64,000 nt of DNA, from NCBI GenBank assembly GCA_026214975.1, contig CM047813.1, forward strand, positions 30,220,589 to 30,284,588, in the 5' to 3' direction. Position 1 is the first letter of the stretch. Each line of letters opens with the position of its first letter. Below, one piece after another: positions 1 to 9,919 of the stretch. The notes beneath the pieces are model-generated. The model made no database searches, was not told the origin of the DNA, and saw only the letters and a list, made by a program, of their open reading frames with translations. Both the position numbers and the translations under genes were made by a program. Origin of the DNA: Gentiana macrophylla (lineage: Eukaryota; Streptophyta; Magnoliopsida; Gentianales; Gentianaceae).

Positions 1-224
1 AAGTTTATGAAAAGTGACTTTAGTATTTTGTTTCGGTGTGTATTAGTTAGATACAATTATTGAGATCATTGTTTAGATACACTTTGAGATCATTGCATAG
101 ATACAATTATTTCTCATTTACTCAAACACATTTGGAAATTGTAATGAATGTTAGTTTCATAACCTACTCGCGTTTAAAAACGAGTTAAAAATAAGTTTCA
201 GCATAAAACAACCCTACCAAAGTC

Positions 225-920
225 ATTTCTACTAGATTCGACCTCAGCAAGGTCGTTCCTTGCACATGCGACACCACTAAAGTCACATCTTTCCAAATTT
301 ATTTCGTAAACACAAGCGACCTTATAAGGTCGATTGTTGATTGAAGCATTTAAAACCCATGAAACTTAATACCATTGTTTGTCTTACATTGCTCAGACTT
401 TTCATGCTATTTATTTGGTTTAAAATGATATTTAAACGAGGTTTTTGGCGAAGTAAACTGAACCAAAGTCAGTTAATTCAAAATCAACCGATAATGACAA
501 GGTCGAATCAAGGCCGATTCGACAATACACAAAGTCGTTTCTAGAGATTCGACCTTAGCAAGGTCGTTCCTTGCATTTTCAACTTGGTTAAGGTCGATTC
601 TCCATGTTCATCCATGGCAAGGTCGTTTCTTTGTTATTAGACAGTCCTAAGGTCGTAAAAGTTGAATTTCATTTCGTAAATAGAATCGACCATAAGGTTG
701 ATTCTTGTAAACTTTTCTTTTAAAAACCATGAAATGCAGTTACATTGTTTGTCTCATTTATAATAGATAGCATATTATGTATTTGCTTGAGAATGTTGTT
801 TAAACTAGGTGTTTAACCATGATATAGAAACTAAAGGCACTTAAAAAACAACCGACAATGAAGGGTCGAATCTGGGGAGATTCGACATTGCTTAATATCG
901 TTTCTCCTATATTCGACTTT
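225..920. repeat. Diverged tandem repeat, period about 310-360 bp
   Basis: The block starting near 227 (ttctactagattcgacctc, then agcaaggtcgttccttgca) recurs near 539 and, weakly, near 900. Each unit also repeats a stretch with 'tttcgtaaa', 'aaggtcgatt' and 'attgtttgtct' in the same order. The short word aaggtcg/ggtcgat occurs many times. No coding frame persists through it; short ATG frames here are chance. It may be a small satellite or a tandemly duplicated part of an unidentified transposon. Confidence 0.6.
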
Positions 921-2267
921 CATCATTAATCCATTGGTTTAAAAATCCGAATATTAGGTCAGATTAGCAAGAAAGAGCTACGATACCAAATTTCATCAAC
1001 CAAATATTCAAATACGGACGATCAAATCCATGGTTAATACATAATTGTCAAACCAAACATACGATAATGAAAACAAAGTTTGATACACAATCCAAATATT
1101 CAAATTGGTTTTCAAGTTTTATCACTTCTTCTTTGTCTTTCAGTATTCCTTCTCCAATTGAATTTCTTTCCCTTGTCATTTGAAGGCACCTCCCCTTTCC
1201 TCCTTTGGTATCATCCTTAGATTTGTGTCATCCAACATTGGATGGTTCACATATGTTGATACCACCGGCCGGGCTTCATGACGGCTTTGCTCTTCTTTTT
1301 CCCGGTCTCCGCAACAGTTTTCGACCTCTTTGTCCCACTCGATGAAGCATTGGCGATCTCTATATCAGAAGTTATTGATCATCACCGGTGATAGACTTAC
1401 TTTAGAGCCTTGTCTTTTTCATCTGTACACAAAGATGGAAAAACATGTTAAATTCATTGCCCATTCACTTAAATACAAGTAATAATTGTTAATAATGAAA
1501 CAGAAACAAAAACAAGTTAAAATACGACGATAATCATCAATAATGCAACCAAGCGATGAAACTTCTTGTATCCTTTCCAATCAAAGTTGTCGGTATAATA
1601 ATTAGATTAAGCAATGAATATATTTTTTTACTTAATATTAGAAGATGACACTTAAACACAGAAGTTGTAAATTTTTATTAAGGTGGATAGTGTCATGTCA
1701 AACCCAACAACAAGTCAACGACATATACGGTACAAGGTTTGGTTAAGTGCAACGGAATTTAATTTGATAAGGAAAGAAGAGATAAAATGAGCAATTAAAG
1801 ATTTATCACTTTCTAAGAACGAGCTGATGTACACAGTTTTCATAGCACAACCGACTTTATGTGTGTCGGTTCAAACCATTGTTTTCAATATCACATTTCG
1901 AAACTTTATCTACAATGGACTTCATCATAGTTGATTCTTAATTATATCATCTTTAAACATTCATTCACAGCATAAATCACAAACTATATGCATCTTTAAA
2001 CTTCATCATAGTAGTACTTGTGAATAGTTCATTCTCTTGTTCATTTTATCAAACACTTGGAAGACATATGAAATTAATTACTAAAAAACACCCAATAATT
2101 TCTACTACGATGTGTTAAATGAAAGATGAAAGATTGGTATAAACATATTTGTACCTTTTAATCACTCTTAATGCCCAAAAACCATCTATCTTCTTTATCT
2201 ACTATGATTTTTTTCAAACAATGAAACAAATGAAATGAAAGTGGGTTACTAAAATTTGGAGTAATGG
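921..2267. other. Intergenic, no recognisable gene
   Basis: AT-rich sequence without a convincing reading frame. On the minus strand a short open stretch around 1245-1400 is rich in Ser, Lys and Gly and ends at a stop codon. It could be the end of a decayed gene or transposon ORF, but I do not recognise it and would not annotate a product. Confidence 0.5.
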
Positions 2268-2372
2268 TTTCACTACTATAAAATAGGATATAGGTCGCCA
2301 CACTTGAGATAAGATAACAATCACGCTTTAAATAAAACCGAGACAACGAAAAAATATATATCACACTTACAA

Positions 2373-2830
2373 CTTTCTATTACACTTATTGAAAAACTGA
2401 GATAAGTTTATATTAATCAATCTCATTTTTAAAGTGTAACTTAATTGATATCATTTTTCTGTCACAGTTATTGGAAAACCGAGATAAATTATTTCAATCA
2501 ATCTCATTTTTAAACTGTGATTGAATTGATATGATATTTCTGTCACAGTTTCTAAAAAGCGAGATAAATTATATCAATCACAAACAGTGACAGAATTGAT
2601 ATGATATTTTTGTCACATTTATTCAAAAAAGGAGATAAATTATACCGATCAATCACACTTTTAATCAGTGACTAAATTGGTCTGATATTTTTGTCACGGT
2701 TATTGAAAAAGTGAGATAAATTATATCAATTATTCTCATTTTTAAACCGTGTCTGAATTCATGATATTTTTGTCACAACTATAGAAAAAGTGAGACAAAT
2801 TATATCCACTAATAAGAAAAGAGACATAGA
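2373..2830. repeat. Internal tandem repeat of CACTA element, period about 108 bp
   Basis: Roughly four to five units, each containing 'gagataaattatatcaatca', 'tctcatttttaaa', 'tgtgattgaattgatatgat' and 'tgtcacagttat' in order. The unit is itself partly palindromic. It lies in the left part of the CACTA-like element. Confidence 0.7.
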
Positions 2831-2939
2831 TCACACCTATCTAAAGATAAGGATCACACTTTTAAAAAATCGAGACAAGTAAAATGTATATTTATCACAC
2901 TTAATTTTTTTATCACAGTTATTAGGTGTGAAAAAAAAA

Positions 2940-4310
2940 TGATCACACTTTTTTAAGTGTGATTGAAATAATAATAGATCTCGACTTTTAAGTGTGATAA
3001 CAACTACTAAAATAGATCACAGTTTTTAAATGTGTTGAAATTATAATCGATCTCGGTTTTTAAGTGTGATAACAACTATAATAGATCACGAATTTTAAGT
3101 GTGATAACAACTAAAATAAATCACGCTTTTAAATGTGTTTGAATTATAATAGATCTCGGTTTTAAGTGTGATAACAACTAAAATATATCACGATTTTAAG
3201 AAAACCGAGATAAGAACATCAATCAATCACGGTTTTTAATCGTGATTAAAATAATATGATATTTTATAATGATATTTTAGATTAGTGTGGTCGAAAATGA
3301 TAGGCATCGGCCAAATGTAATTAATGTGGTTCCTTAATCCGTAGATCCTGGTTTGAGTCCCAATGGCAACAAAAAATGCATTTGCGTTTATTTTGTTTTG
3401 AAAAAAGAATGATCACACTTTTTAGGTGTGATTGAAATTATAATATATCTCGGTTTTAAGTGTGATAACAACTACTAAAATATATCACGCTTTTTAAATG
3501 TGTTGAAATTATAATAGATCACACTTTTTAGGTGTGATTGAAATTATAATATATCTCGGTTTTAATTGTGATAACAACTACTAAAATAGATCATCACGCT
3601 TTTAAATGTGTTGAAATTATAATAGATCTCGGGTTTTAAGAGTGATAACAACTATAATAGATCACGGTTTTTAAGTGTGATAACAACTAAAATAGATCAC
3701 AGTTTTTAAATGTGTTGAAATTATAGTAGATCTCAGTTTTTAAGTGTGATAACAACTAAAATATATCATAATTTTTATTCTCACGGTTTCTAGAAAAAAT
3801 GAGACAAAAACATCAATCAATCACAGTTTTTAATTGTGAATAAAATAATATGGTATTTTATAATGAGATCTTAGTTAAGTGTGGTCGAAAATTAGAAGAA
3901 AGAAAGCATCGGCCTAATGGAAAATAGTGTGGCTCGTTAATCCAGAGTATCCAGGTTTGAGTCCCGACAAAGACGAAAATATATGTGTGCTTATATATTG
4001 TTTTTGAAAAAAACACTTTTATTGGTGTGATTTAAATTATAATAGATCACGGTTTTTAAGTGTGATAACAACTAAAATAGATCACATTGTTAAATGTGTT
4101 TTAATTGTAATAGATTTCGGTTTTAAGTGTGATGATAACAACTATAATAAATCACGGTTTTTAAGTATGATAAGAACTATAATAGATCACGCTTTTAAAT
4201 GTGATGAAGTTATAATAGATTACGGTTTTTAAGTGTGATACCAACTATAATAGATCACGGTTTTTAAGTGTGATAACTATTATAATAGGTCACAGTTTGT
4301 AATTGTGATT
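2940..4310. repeat. Dense subterminal-type repeats, about 35-45 bp units
   Basis: Dozens of variants of 'tttttaagtgtgataacaac' followed by 'taaaatagatcac' run through the right two thirds of the element in both orientations. Many units are small palindromes (atcac ... gtgat). In CACTA elements, repeated subterminal motifs bind the element's own transposase; that role here is inferred. Two copies of a tRNA-like stretch containing 'ggtttgagtccc' (near 3350 and 3955) interrupt the array. Confidence 0.7.
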
Positions 4311-4423
4311 GGATTAAAATACTTTTTGTCACACCTCAATATGCCACACTATGGAAGCCGTGACTAATGTGAATATATCACACATAAAAACCGTGTTCTT
4401 TATGATTTTTTGTAGTAGTGTTT

Positions 4424-4632
4424 ACTAAAATTTGAGATAGAAAGAAGAAATCTTTAATTTAGAACAAACAAAGTTGTAAGATGAGAAGATTTAAAGATGA
4501 AATTTTGAAGAAATTTTGGAGAAGAAGATGAATAAGAACAAGTCAAAGAACTGAAAACATTACCAAAACCGATAGCAGCCCATTAAAGCAATTGTAGCAG
4601 CTCCCCGCACCTATTAACTTAGCTCCTCTAAC
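4424..4632. other. Short spacer before mitochondrial fragment
   Basis: AT-rich sequence. The last 70 bases (from about 4560) change in composition to a more GC-balanced stretch, possibly already organelle-derived, although I cannot place it. Confidence 0.3.
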
Positions 4633-4890
4633 ATGATAATTCTGTTGATTCTTCTCCAAAAAGGAACAACCGATTTACAAATTTCATTAACCACAGAATT
4701 TAGTGAGCGGCGCCAAATTTTTCTATGGATTGCTTCTTTTGCCTCTTTCGCCGTCAAAGTGCCTATGGTACCGGTTCATATTTGGTTACCTAAAGCCCAT
4801 GTAGAGGCACCTACGGCAGGATCCGTCATCTTGGCAGGAATTCCTTTAAAATTGAGAACCTACGGGTTTTTAAGATTTTCTTATAATTAT
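4633..4890 (+). pseudogene. nad4: Mitochondrial nad4 fragment in the nucleus (NUMT)
   Basis: The frame encodes about 83 residues matching the middle of plant mitochondrial NADH dehydrogenase subunit 4, a membrane subunit of respiratory complex I. Diagnostic stretches are [44 protein letters not shown] and TYGFLRFS. Similarity stops after FLRFS, and the frame ends in unrelated residues, so it is a truncated fragment. Three positions read Ser, Ser and Pro (QIS-LTTE, IAS-FAS, GIP-LKL), where the mature plant protein has Leu or Phe, as expected if C-to-U edited codons are still unedited. Other changes (LPK for LPE, KLR for KLG) look like decay after transfer. No promoter or presequence is visible. 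Confidence 0.9.
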
Positions 4891-5771
4891 AAAAGCCAAG
4901 CGAAAGGTCTTTGTTTGTTCGACTGACCGACTCGTATCGATTGGGCTTCGTTCCGGGTAGTGTTTAGTCAGCATAGCGCTCATCGAGGAAAGCCTCAGAA
5001 TTCCTATTGGTACCTACACTGATCAGTCATGCTCACGAGGATGCTCTTACAAACCTTTGTGTCAAGATAATAGCTATGAATAGTCATCGACTTCGGGAAA
5101 GAAGCGAAGAATGAGACCTATTATGGGACATACAATGCATTCTGACGTGTATATGATAATTACGCTTCAACCGGGTTATTCTATTCCACCTCTTAGAAAG
5201 AAAAAAACTTAAATAAAAAGCCTTAATAGCATTGGGGGGGTTTGTTGATGGGTTTTAAATATAATTTTAAAAGTTTGTGGGAGGTATAAAATTTAAAATT
5301 ATGGTGGTAGTAATAAATGTTTGGCAAAAGTGACATTTTTTTAATTTAAATGTAAGTGTGGTGTATTGGTTGATTTGAAAATCTTATAATAATTGGTGTG
5401 GTGCAAGAGGTAGATGTCACATTTTTTCATTGAGGTGTGGTGCAACGGTATGTTTCTTGTGGTGCAAATAAAGACCTTCTAAAAATATTATCAAAAGCAT
5501 ATAGTTGTTTACATATATTTTCAACTTTTTTTGTGTGTAAACCGGATCTTCATTAAAACTTTGTAAGCAAAATATGTACAACACACACCCCAAATATTAA
5601 AAGCCTAATACGAATTATTGCAAATACATAACTAAAATATACAACTCCCAAGCTAGTCCAAGCTATTTTCAACTCCGTCGACATGCGGACTGCCTGTGAG
5701 ATAAAGACCTCACCTGAAGGGCGTTGGACGCTCGTATGATGCACCTTCTGATTCCGCCAATATTAGGCATC
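4891..5771. other. Intergenic; first 275 bp possibly organelle-derived
   Basis: About 4891-5165 has balanced base composition unlike the AT-rich surroundings and may belong to the same mitochondrial insertion, from a different mitochondrial location. I could not identify it. About 5190-5771 is AT-rich and non-coding. A 17-bp word, catatattttcaacttt, near 5513 recurs at 7553, beside the Mutator-like element's right target duplication. Confidence 0.35.
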
Positions 5772-5781
5772 CATATATTTT

Positions 5782-7552
5782 GGCAAAATTAGGATTTTGG
5801 TCCTTTAACTTGACCTACTTTGGATTTTAGTCCTGCTCATGCTCCGGTGAGGAAAATGGTCCTCTAACTTGTTTATTTTTTTGAAAAATAGTCCTATCTG
5901 CCAGAAATAGCTGATTGGCACCGGAATTTTTAAAAAAAGCTTACATGGCATTTCTTAGACTCGCCATTTGAATCCTACGTGTCTATGGACCTCATTTTAC
6001 TTTAAAAAAAAGGATTCATCCTTCCAATTTCCCCCAATTTCTTTCTCCTTTCAATTTCCCCCAATTTCATCCCTCAAAATCTAATCCCTAATTAATTTGC
6101 AATTTGCAATTTGAAATTGTTGAGATAGGCGATGAATCATTTGCAATTTGGAATTGGATGTTCTCGCAAAGAAATAGCACCAAAGTTCATAATATCTCTA
6201 CATTAGCTATTGTTTCCGGCGAAAAATGCAGCACCACCGCAACCTTCTTATCCCGATATACCATTCTTGCAGGAAGTTTCAGCCGGAGCGTAGCCGGGAA
6301 ATACAACAGCACCACCTCCACCTCCGCCTGAAAATGCTAGTCCGGTTTCAACTAGCAAGAAACAAAAAAGCAAAAGATTTGCTATTGGAATGTCAATTGA
6401 GATTGTTATTTAAGGAATTTTGTAACTGGGATTAGCATTTTTCTTCTTTTATAAACAAAAGATTAAAGATTCAGATGAATCCCAAAAGAAAATTAGGGGA
6501 ATTTTCCTACTTTAATTCCTTAAGAACCAATAACACCGCCATCTTAGAATTTCTTGAACATTGGGAATATTATGGACCTAATAGCAAAAATATTGTTTGT
6601 TGAAAACAGAGAATCAAATCCAAATGGCTCTATTTCTAATTCAAATTATCAAGCTCTCATCCACTACAGGAGGGTAAGGAAAGGTCATGGGGTGAAGGAT
6701 GAGCAACCTAATTGTCTCTTAGCAGATTTAGCCTCTGTTTCAATGGATGCAAATAAAGAAGATAGGTTGAAGTGGAGTTTAAATGCTACAGGTAAGTTTG
6801 AAGGTTTGAAGGTTTTCATCTTCTTCCCCAATTCACATATTCCTTTGCAATTTTATATTTCGTTTCCTGCTGAAAATCCTCAAACAAATCAACTCAAATT
6901 AAATCCAACACGTTTCCGATGGGTTCGAATAAAATCAAATGATCAAAGGCAAGACCATCAAAACTCACAACATCAACATCAAAAGCAAGTTCAAACAAAT
7001 GGATACTTCCTTAATCTCTTCTGTTTCTGGCGATGATGTTTTCAATTGAAGAGGATAAGCCTAAAAACAAATTACAGAGAATTTAATACATAAAAAAATA
7101 AAAATAAAGAGATGAAGATGAAAAATTGAAGGTAGTAATTGGAGGAAGAAGATGGAAGAGGATTAGACGGGAGATGCAAAGTAGTAAATTAGGAATTAGA
7201 TTTGGAGGGATGAAATTGGGGAAAATTGGAAGGATAAATCATTTTTTTAAAGTAGTAAATTAGGAATTAGATTTGGAGGGATGAAATTGGGGAAAATTGG
7301 AAGGATAAATCATTTTTAAAGTAAAATGGGATCCGTGAAATTATACATAGATTTGAATGTGGCGGCTGAATGCACGCTATGGCGTAAGTCGCTTTTTAAA
7401 GAATCCTGTGGCTCAGTCACTTTATTTCCTATGGATAGACTATTTTTCAACAAAAATACAAGTTAGAGTACCATTCATCACCAAAAAGCAGTGTAGGACT
7501 AAAATCCAAAATAGAATAGGTCAAGTTACAGTACTAAAATCCTAATTTTGCC
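5782..7552. mobile_element. Mutator-like element with long TIRs (possible Pack-MULE)
   Basis: The left end begins ggcaaaattaggattttggt; the right end is its near-perfect inverse (aaaatcctaattttgcc). Inverted similarity continues, with gaps, for about 300 bp inward on both sides, including ttttgaaaaatagtc and cattttacttt. A perfect 10-bp target duplication, catatatttt, flanks the element (5772-5781 and 7553-7562). Long TIRs and a 9-11 bp duplication fit Mutator-like transposons. No MURA transposase is present, so the copy is non-autonomous. Near the right end a 70-bp piece of TIR (about 7180-7320) is tandemly duplicated. Confidence 0.85.
6227..7036 (+). pseudogene. Captured gene fragment in the Mutator-like element
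   Basis: One frame from 6227 reads a Pro-rich stretch (PSYPDIPFLQEVSAGA, then PPPPPP), a Lys/Ser-rich segment (STSKKQKSKRFAIG), a hydrophobic stretch and FFFFYKQKIKDSDESQK. That pattern suggests an extracellular Pro-rich region, a membrane anchor and a juxtamembrane tail. In-frame stops show that it is dead. Further on, a 160-codon frame (6554-7036) contains a consensus splice donor, cag/gtaagt, at about 6790, suggesting that exon-intron sequence was captured. The order resembles the N-terminus of a membrane-anchored type I formin, but this is a guess. It could also be another Pro-rich receptor-like protein. Confidence 0.4.
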
Positions 7553-7562
7553 CATATATTTT

Positions 7563-7942
7563 CAACTTTAGAGATGTAATTGAATTATCCCTTTAATTTA
7601 AAGAAAGGGACAGTACTGATACATATACCGTAGGAAAACAATTAAAATGCATATACAGATATAGTTACATATCTTTAAGTACGTCACTCTACGGATCTTA
7701 TCATCAAATGCAAAAAAAACATATAAAACGATGTCGTTTTGTTTGTTATTTATGCATAAAATCTGTCGTTTTATAGGTTTTTTTTTACAATGTACCGTCA
7801 GTTGCATTGGATATAGATATTTCCCGACACTCTAAATCCGATTGTAGTATTACATACATTGTAGTATTACATACATATATCATGAGAATACAACGTCACT
7901 AACGGCAGCTTTCACCGTAGCCATTATTTTCAGTCACTGACG
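7563..7942. other. 3' flank of the aquaporin gene
   Basis: AT-rich sequence downstream of the minus-strand XIP stop codon, expected to hold its 3' UTR and polyadenylation signals. I see no other gene. A 17-bp tandem duplication, gtagtattacatacatt, lies at about 7844-7875. Confidence 0.4.
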
Positions 7943-9173
7943 TCACTTTCTGCCATTGATTTTAAACGAAGCTTTCATGACACCGAGGAAATCATGCTTG
8001 TAGCCTTCAACGTGGAAATGATCATCAGGGATTATCTTGGTATAAACATAGAATACAAAACAAGAAATTGCAGGTCCTGCCCAGAACACCCAGTGACCTT
8101 TCCAAAGATGTCCTCCTCTAACAATGGCCGCTCCTAAACACCTTGCAGGGTTCATTCCAGCTCCGGCGTAGCCCTTCTTGGCCGTGACGGTTGTCGAAAC
8201 AAAGACAAGCAATCCCAGAACAAGACCAATTATTGCAAAAACCGGAATCAAACCAAGCTTTTTTGCTTGACGATGGTCGTAAGCGATCCAAATGGAAGCA
8301 AATAAAAATATAAAGGTACAGATAACTTCAAGCCATAACGCTTGGCTGGTTTCGATGCCTACAGTAACAGGGGCGCCGGTGGGTCCCGGTGCGATTACCG
8401 TCAGAGTGCAACCGCCGAGTGAGAAGGTCTCCTGAATTTTGCTACTTACCACCGCCTTGAGTGCAAGTGCACCGAGCACAGCTCCGGCACATTGTGCTAA
8501 GATGTAGATTAGTGCCCGGGAGATGGAGATAAGACCCACTAACGCGGCGGAGAAAGAGATGACCGGATTTATATGGCCGCCGGATATAGGAAAGACGGCT
8601 ATGAGTAGGATTGTGACGACGACGGCTATGAGAACGGACATGATTAAATTAGGCATTTTGGTTTCACTTTCGAAGGTGGAGATGACGATAGTGTCGAGCA
8701 TGAACACAAGCACGGCGGAGCCTATAAGTTCTCCGATGGATGCCCGCCATACCTGCAGATTAAACATCAAACATGACTCTTTGATCAAGCAGATGAATGA
8801 TAGTAGTTGAGCTATTAACCCGTAGTTAAGCAAATAATTAAGCAATTACATGCAATGAGAAAAGCTCGTGTAAGCCCAGACGTTCTTTCAATGGTAGATG
8901 GGTATGCTTTGTAGGAGAAGATCCGCCATGTTCGGAGCTGAAAATTAATATTGAGCACAACAAAGTAGAAAGGAACTTGTATTAGAATAACATACATGTA
9001 ATGGGGATGTATATAAACTAAAAATCTGCAAACTCTACAGTCTACAAATTAAGAAGAAAGGATCATGCATAATATGGCAGTTACTTTTTTGGAGTAGAAG
9101 AGATTGGTTGGATTCTATTTCCAGTTGAAAGGTTATCATTATCAACATCCAGATGAACTTCATGTGTAGCCAT
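7943..9173 (-). CDS. XIP-type aquaporin (X intrinsic protein), three exons
   Basis: Exons by eye: 9173-9085 (ATG start; 89 bp), 8937-8850 (88 bp) and 8752-7943 (810 bp with stop). Introns are 147 and 97 bp, with GT/AG ends and phases 2 and 0. The spliced product is 328 residues, normal for the family. Exon 3 carries the six-helix MIP channel. The first selectivity motif is NPV (near residue 121, within SGGHINPVISF) and the second is NPARC (260-264). The Cys after NPAR and the LGGC stretch (Cys near 174) are marks of XIPs, which occur in many eudicots but not Brassicaceae or monocots. XIPs sit mainly in the plasma membrane and pass glycerol, H2O2, boron compounds and other small solutes, often with little water transport. 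The start was chosen because MATHEVHLDV resembles known XIP N-termini and gives clean splicing. An upstream in-frame ATG lies in probable 5' UTR. Confidence 0.93.
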
Positions 9174-9346
9174 GTCGATCTGATCGAGTGGAAATTGGAG
9201 GACACGGACTTTCGCTGCCTTATCTCGCAATTTATGGAAGGGGAAACTAGCTAACTGTCCCCTTGCACTTACGTCAGCGGATGATTGGAAAATTTGATAG
9301 GGAAAGAAAGTCATGAGATGGTAAATGTTTGTGTATGTACAGCTCT

Positions 9347-9530
9347 CGTAAAAGAGTAATGATAGAGACACAACCAAAATTACACAACGGATGCCACAAT
9401 GTGATCTCTACTCTTGATTTTGATGAGTGTTAATTGATTGTGATGTAGACCCATCAAAATCAAGGGCAAGAAGATCACGTTAATGGCGTCCGTTGTGTAA
9501 CTTTGGTTGTCTTATCATCATTACTCCTCG
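9347..9530. mobile_element. Foldback (hairpin) MITE-like element upstream of XIP
   Basis: Two arms of about 75-80 bp pair as an imperfect inverted repeat. The left arm contains aattacacaacggatgcca and cttgattttgatgagtgt. The right arm, read in reverse, contains agttacacaacggacgcca and cttgattttgatgggtct. Together they make a long hairpin only 175-360 bp upstream of the aquaporin start. No clear TSD was found. A small-RNA-producing hairpin is an alternative to a MITE. Confidence 0.65.
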
Positions 9531-9693
9531 TGAAAACCTAAAATTTTGGTGGCATAACAAAACATGCACGCACTATAAGAAAAACATTCTTTTCTACATT
9601 AATTTTCGCCACACAATCGTAAAAAATATTGCTATATATTTAATTCGAAATGATAGTTACATTCGCGTGTGTAGCCATTCGCCATTATCGGGC

Positions 9694-9772
9694 GGGTGAT
9701 CAGATTGCGTTGATCGGTGTTAGATCTATATTATAATATAGATCTAACACCGATCAATCTGCATGATCACCC
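9694..9772. repeat. Near-perfect palindrome
   Basis: Positions 9711-9756 form a perfect 46-bp palindrome whose half-site is tgatcggtgttagatctata. Similarity continues outward (cgggtgatca... and its inverse) to about 9694-9772. It may be the centre of a larger foldback element bounded by cactataagaaaaa near 9570, which resembles a CACTA terminus. I could not identify a matching right end. Confidence 0.75.
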
Positions 9773-9919
9773 GATGCGGCCGGATGCAATGATACACGGC
9801 TATAGAAAGGTTTTATTTAATTTTTAGCCACGAGGAACGTGGCAAATGAGTCTAACTTGGTACGTATTGCTACATTTTCTTTTTGTATATATGGCAAAAT
9901 CTAGTGTAGCAATAAAGTT

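Larger units (their letters stand above)
2271..4420. mobile_element. CACTA-like (En/Spm) non-autonomous DNA transposon
   Basis: The segment begins CACTACTATAAAATA and ends with the reverse complement of CACTACTACAAAAAATCAT, matching the CACTA terminal motif known for En/Spm elements. A 3-bp target duplication TTT lies directly outside (2268-2270 and 4421-4423), the length this superfamily makes. The interior has no transposase frame; it consists of tandem and subterminal repeats rich in 'gtgtgat' and 'atcacg' words. A 13-bp sequence, ttactaaaatttg, also occurs outside both ends (2246-2258 and 4422-4434), so the exact insertion history may be more complex than one event. Confidence 0.8.

Noticed and set aside
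3289..3985. Two tRNA-like stretches with ggtttgagtccc
   Set aside because: Only a B-box-like T-arm is visible, with no complete cloverleaf and no convincing A-box. They are internal parts of the CACTA-like element.
2940..4310. Regular short repeats that might suggest a CRISPR-like array
   Set aside because: Repeats are imperfect, occur in both orientations without unique spacers of fixed length, and lie inside a plant CACTA-like element in nuclear DNA.
8523..8810. 95-codon plus-strand frame over the aquaporin gene
   Set aside because: Antisense shadow of XIP exon 3; no family resemblance and no independent evidence.
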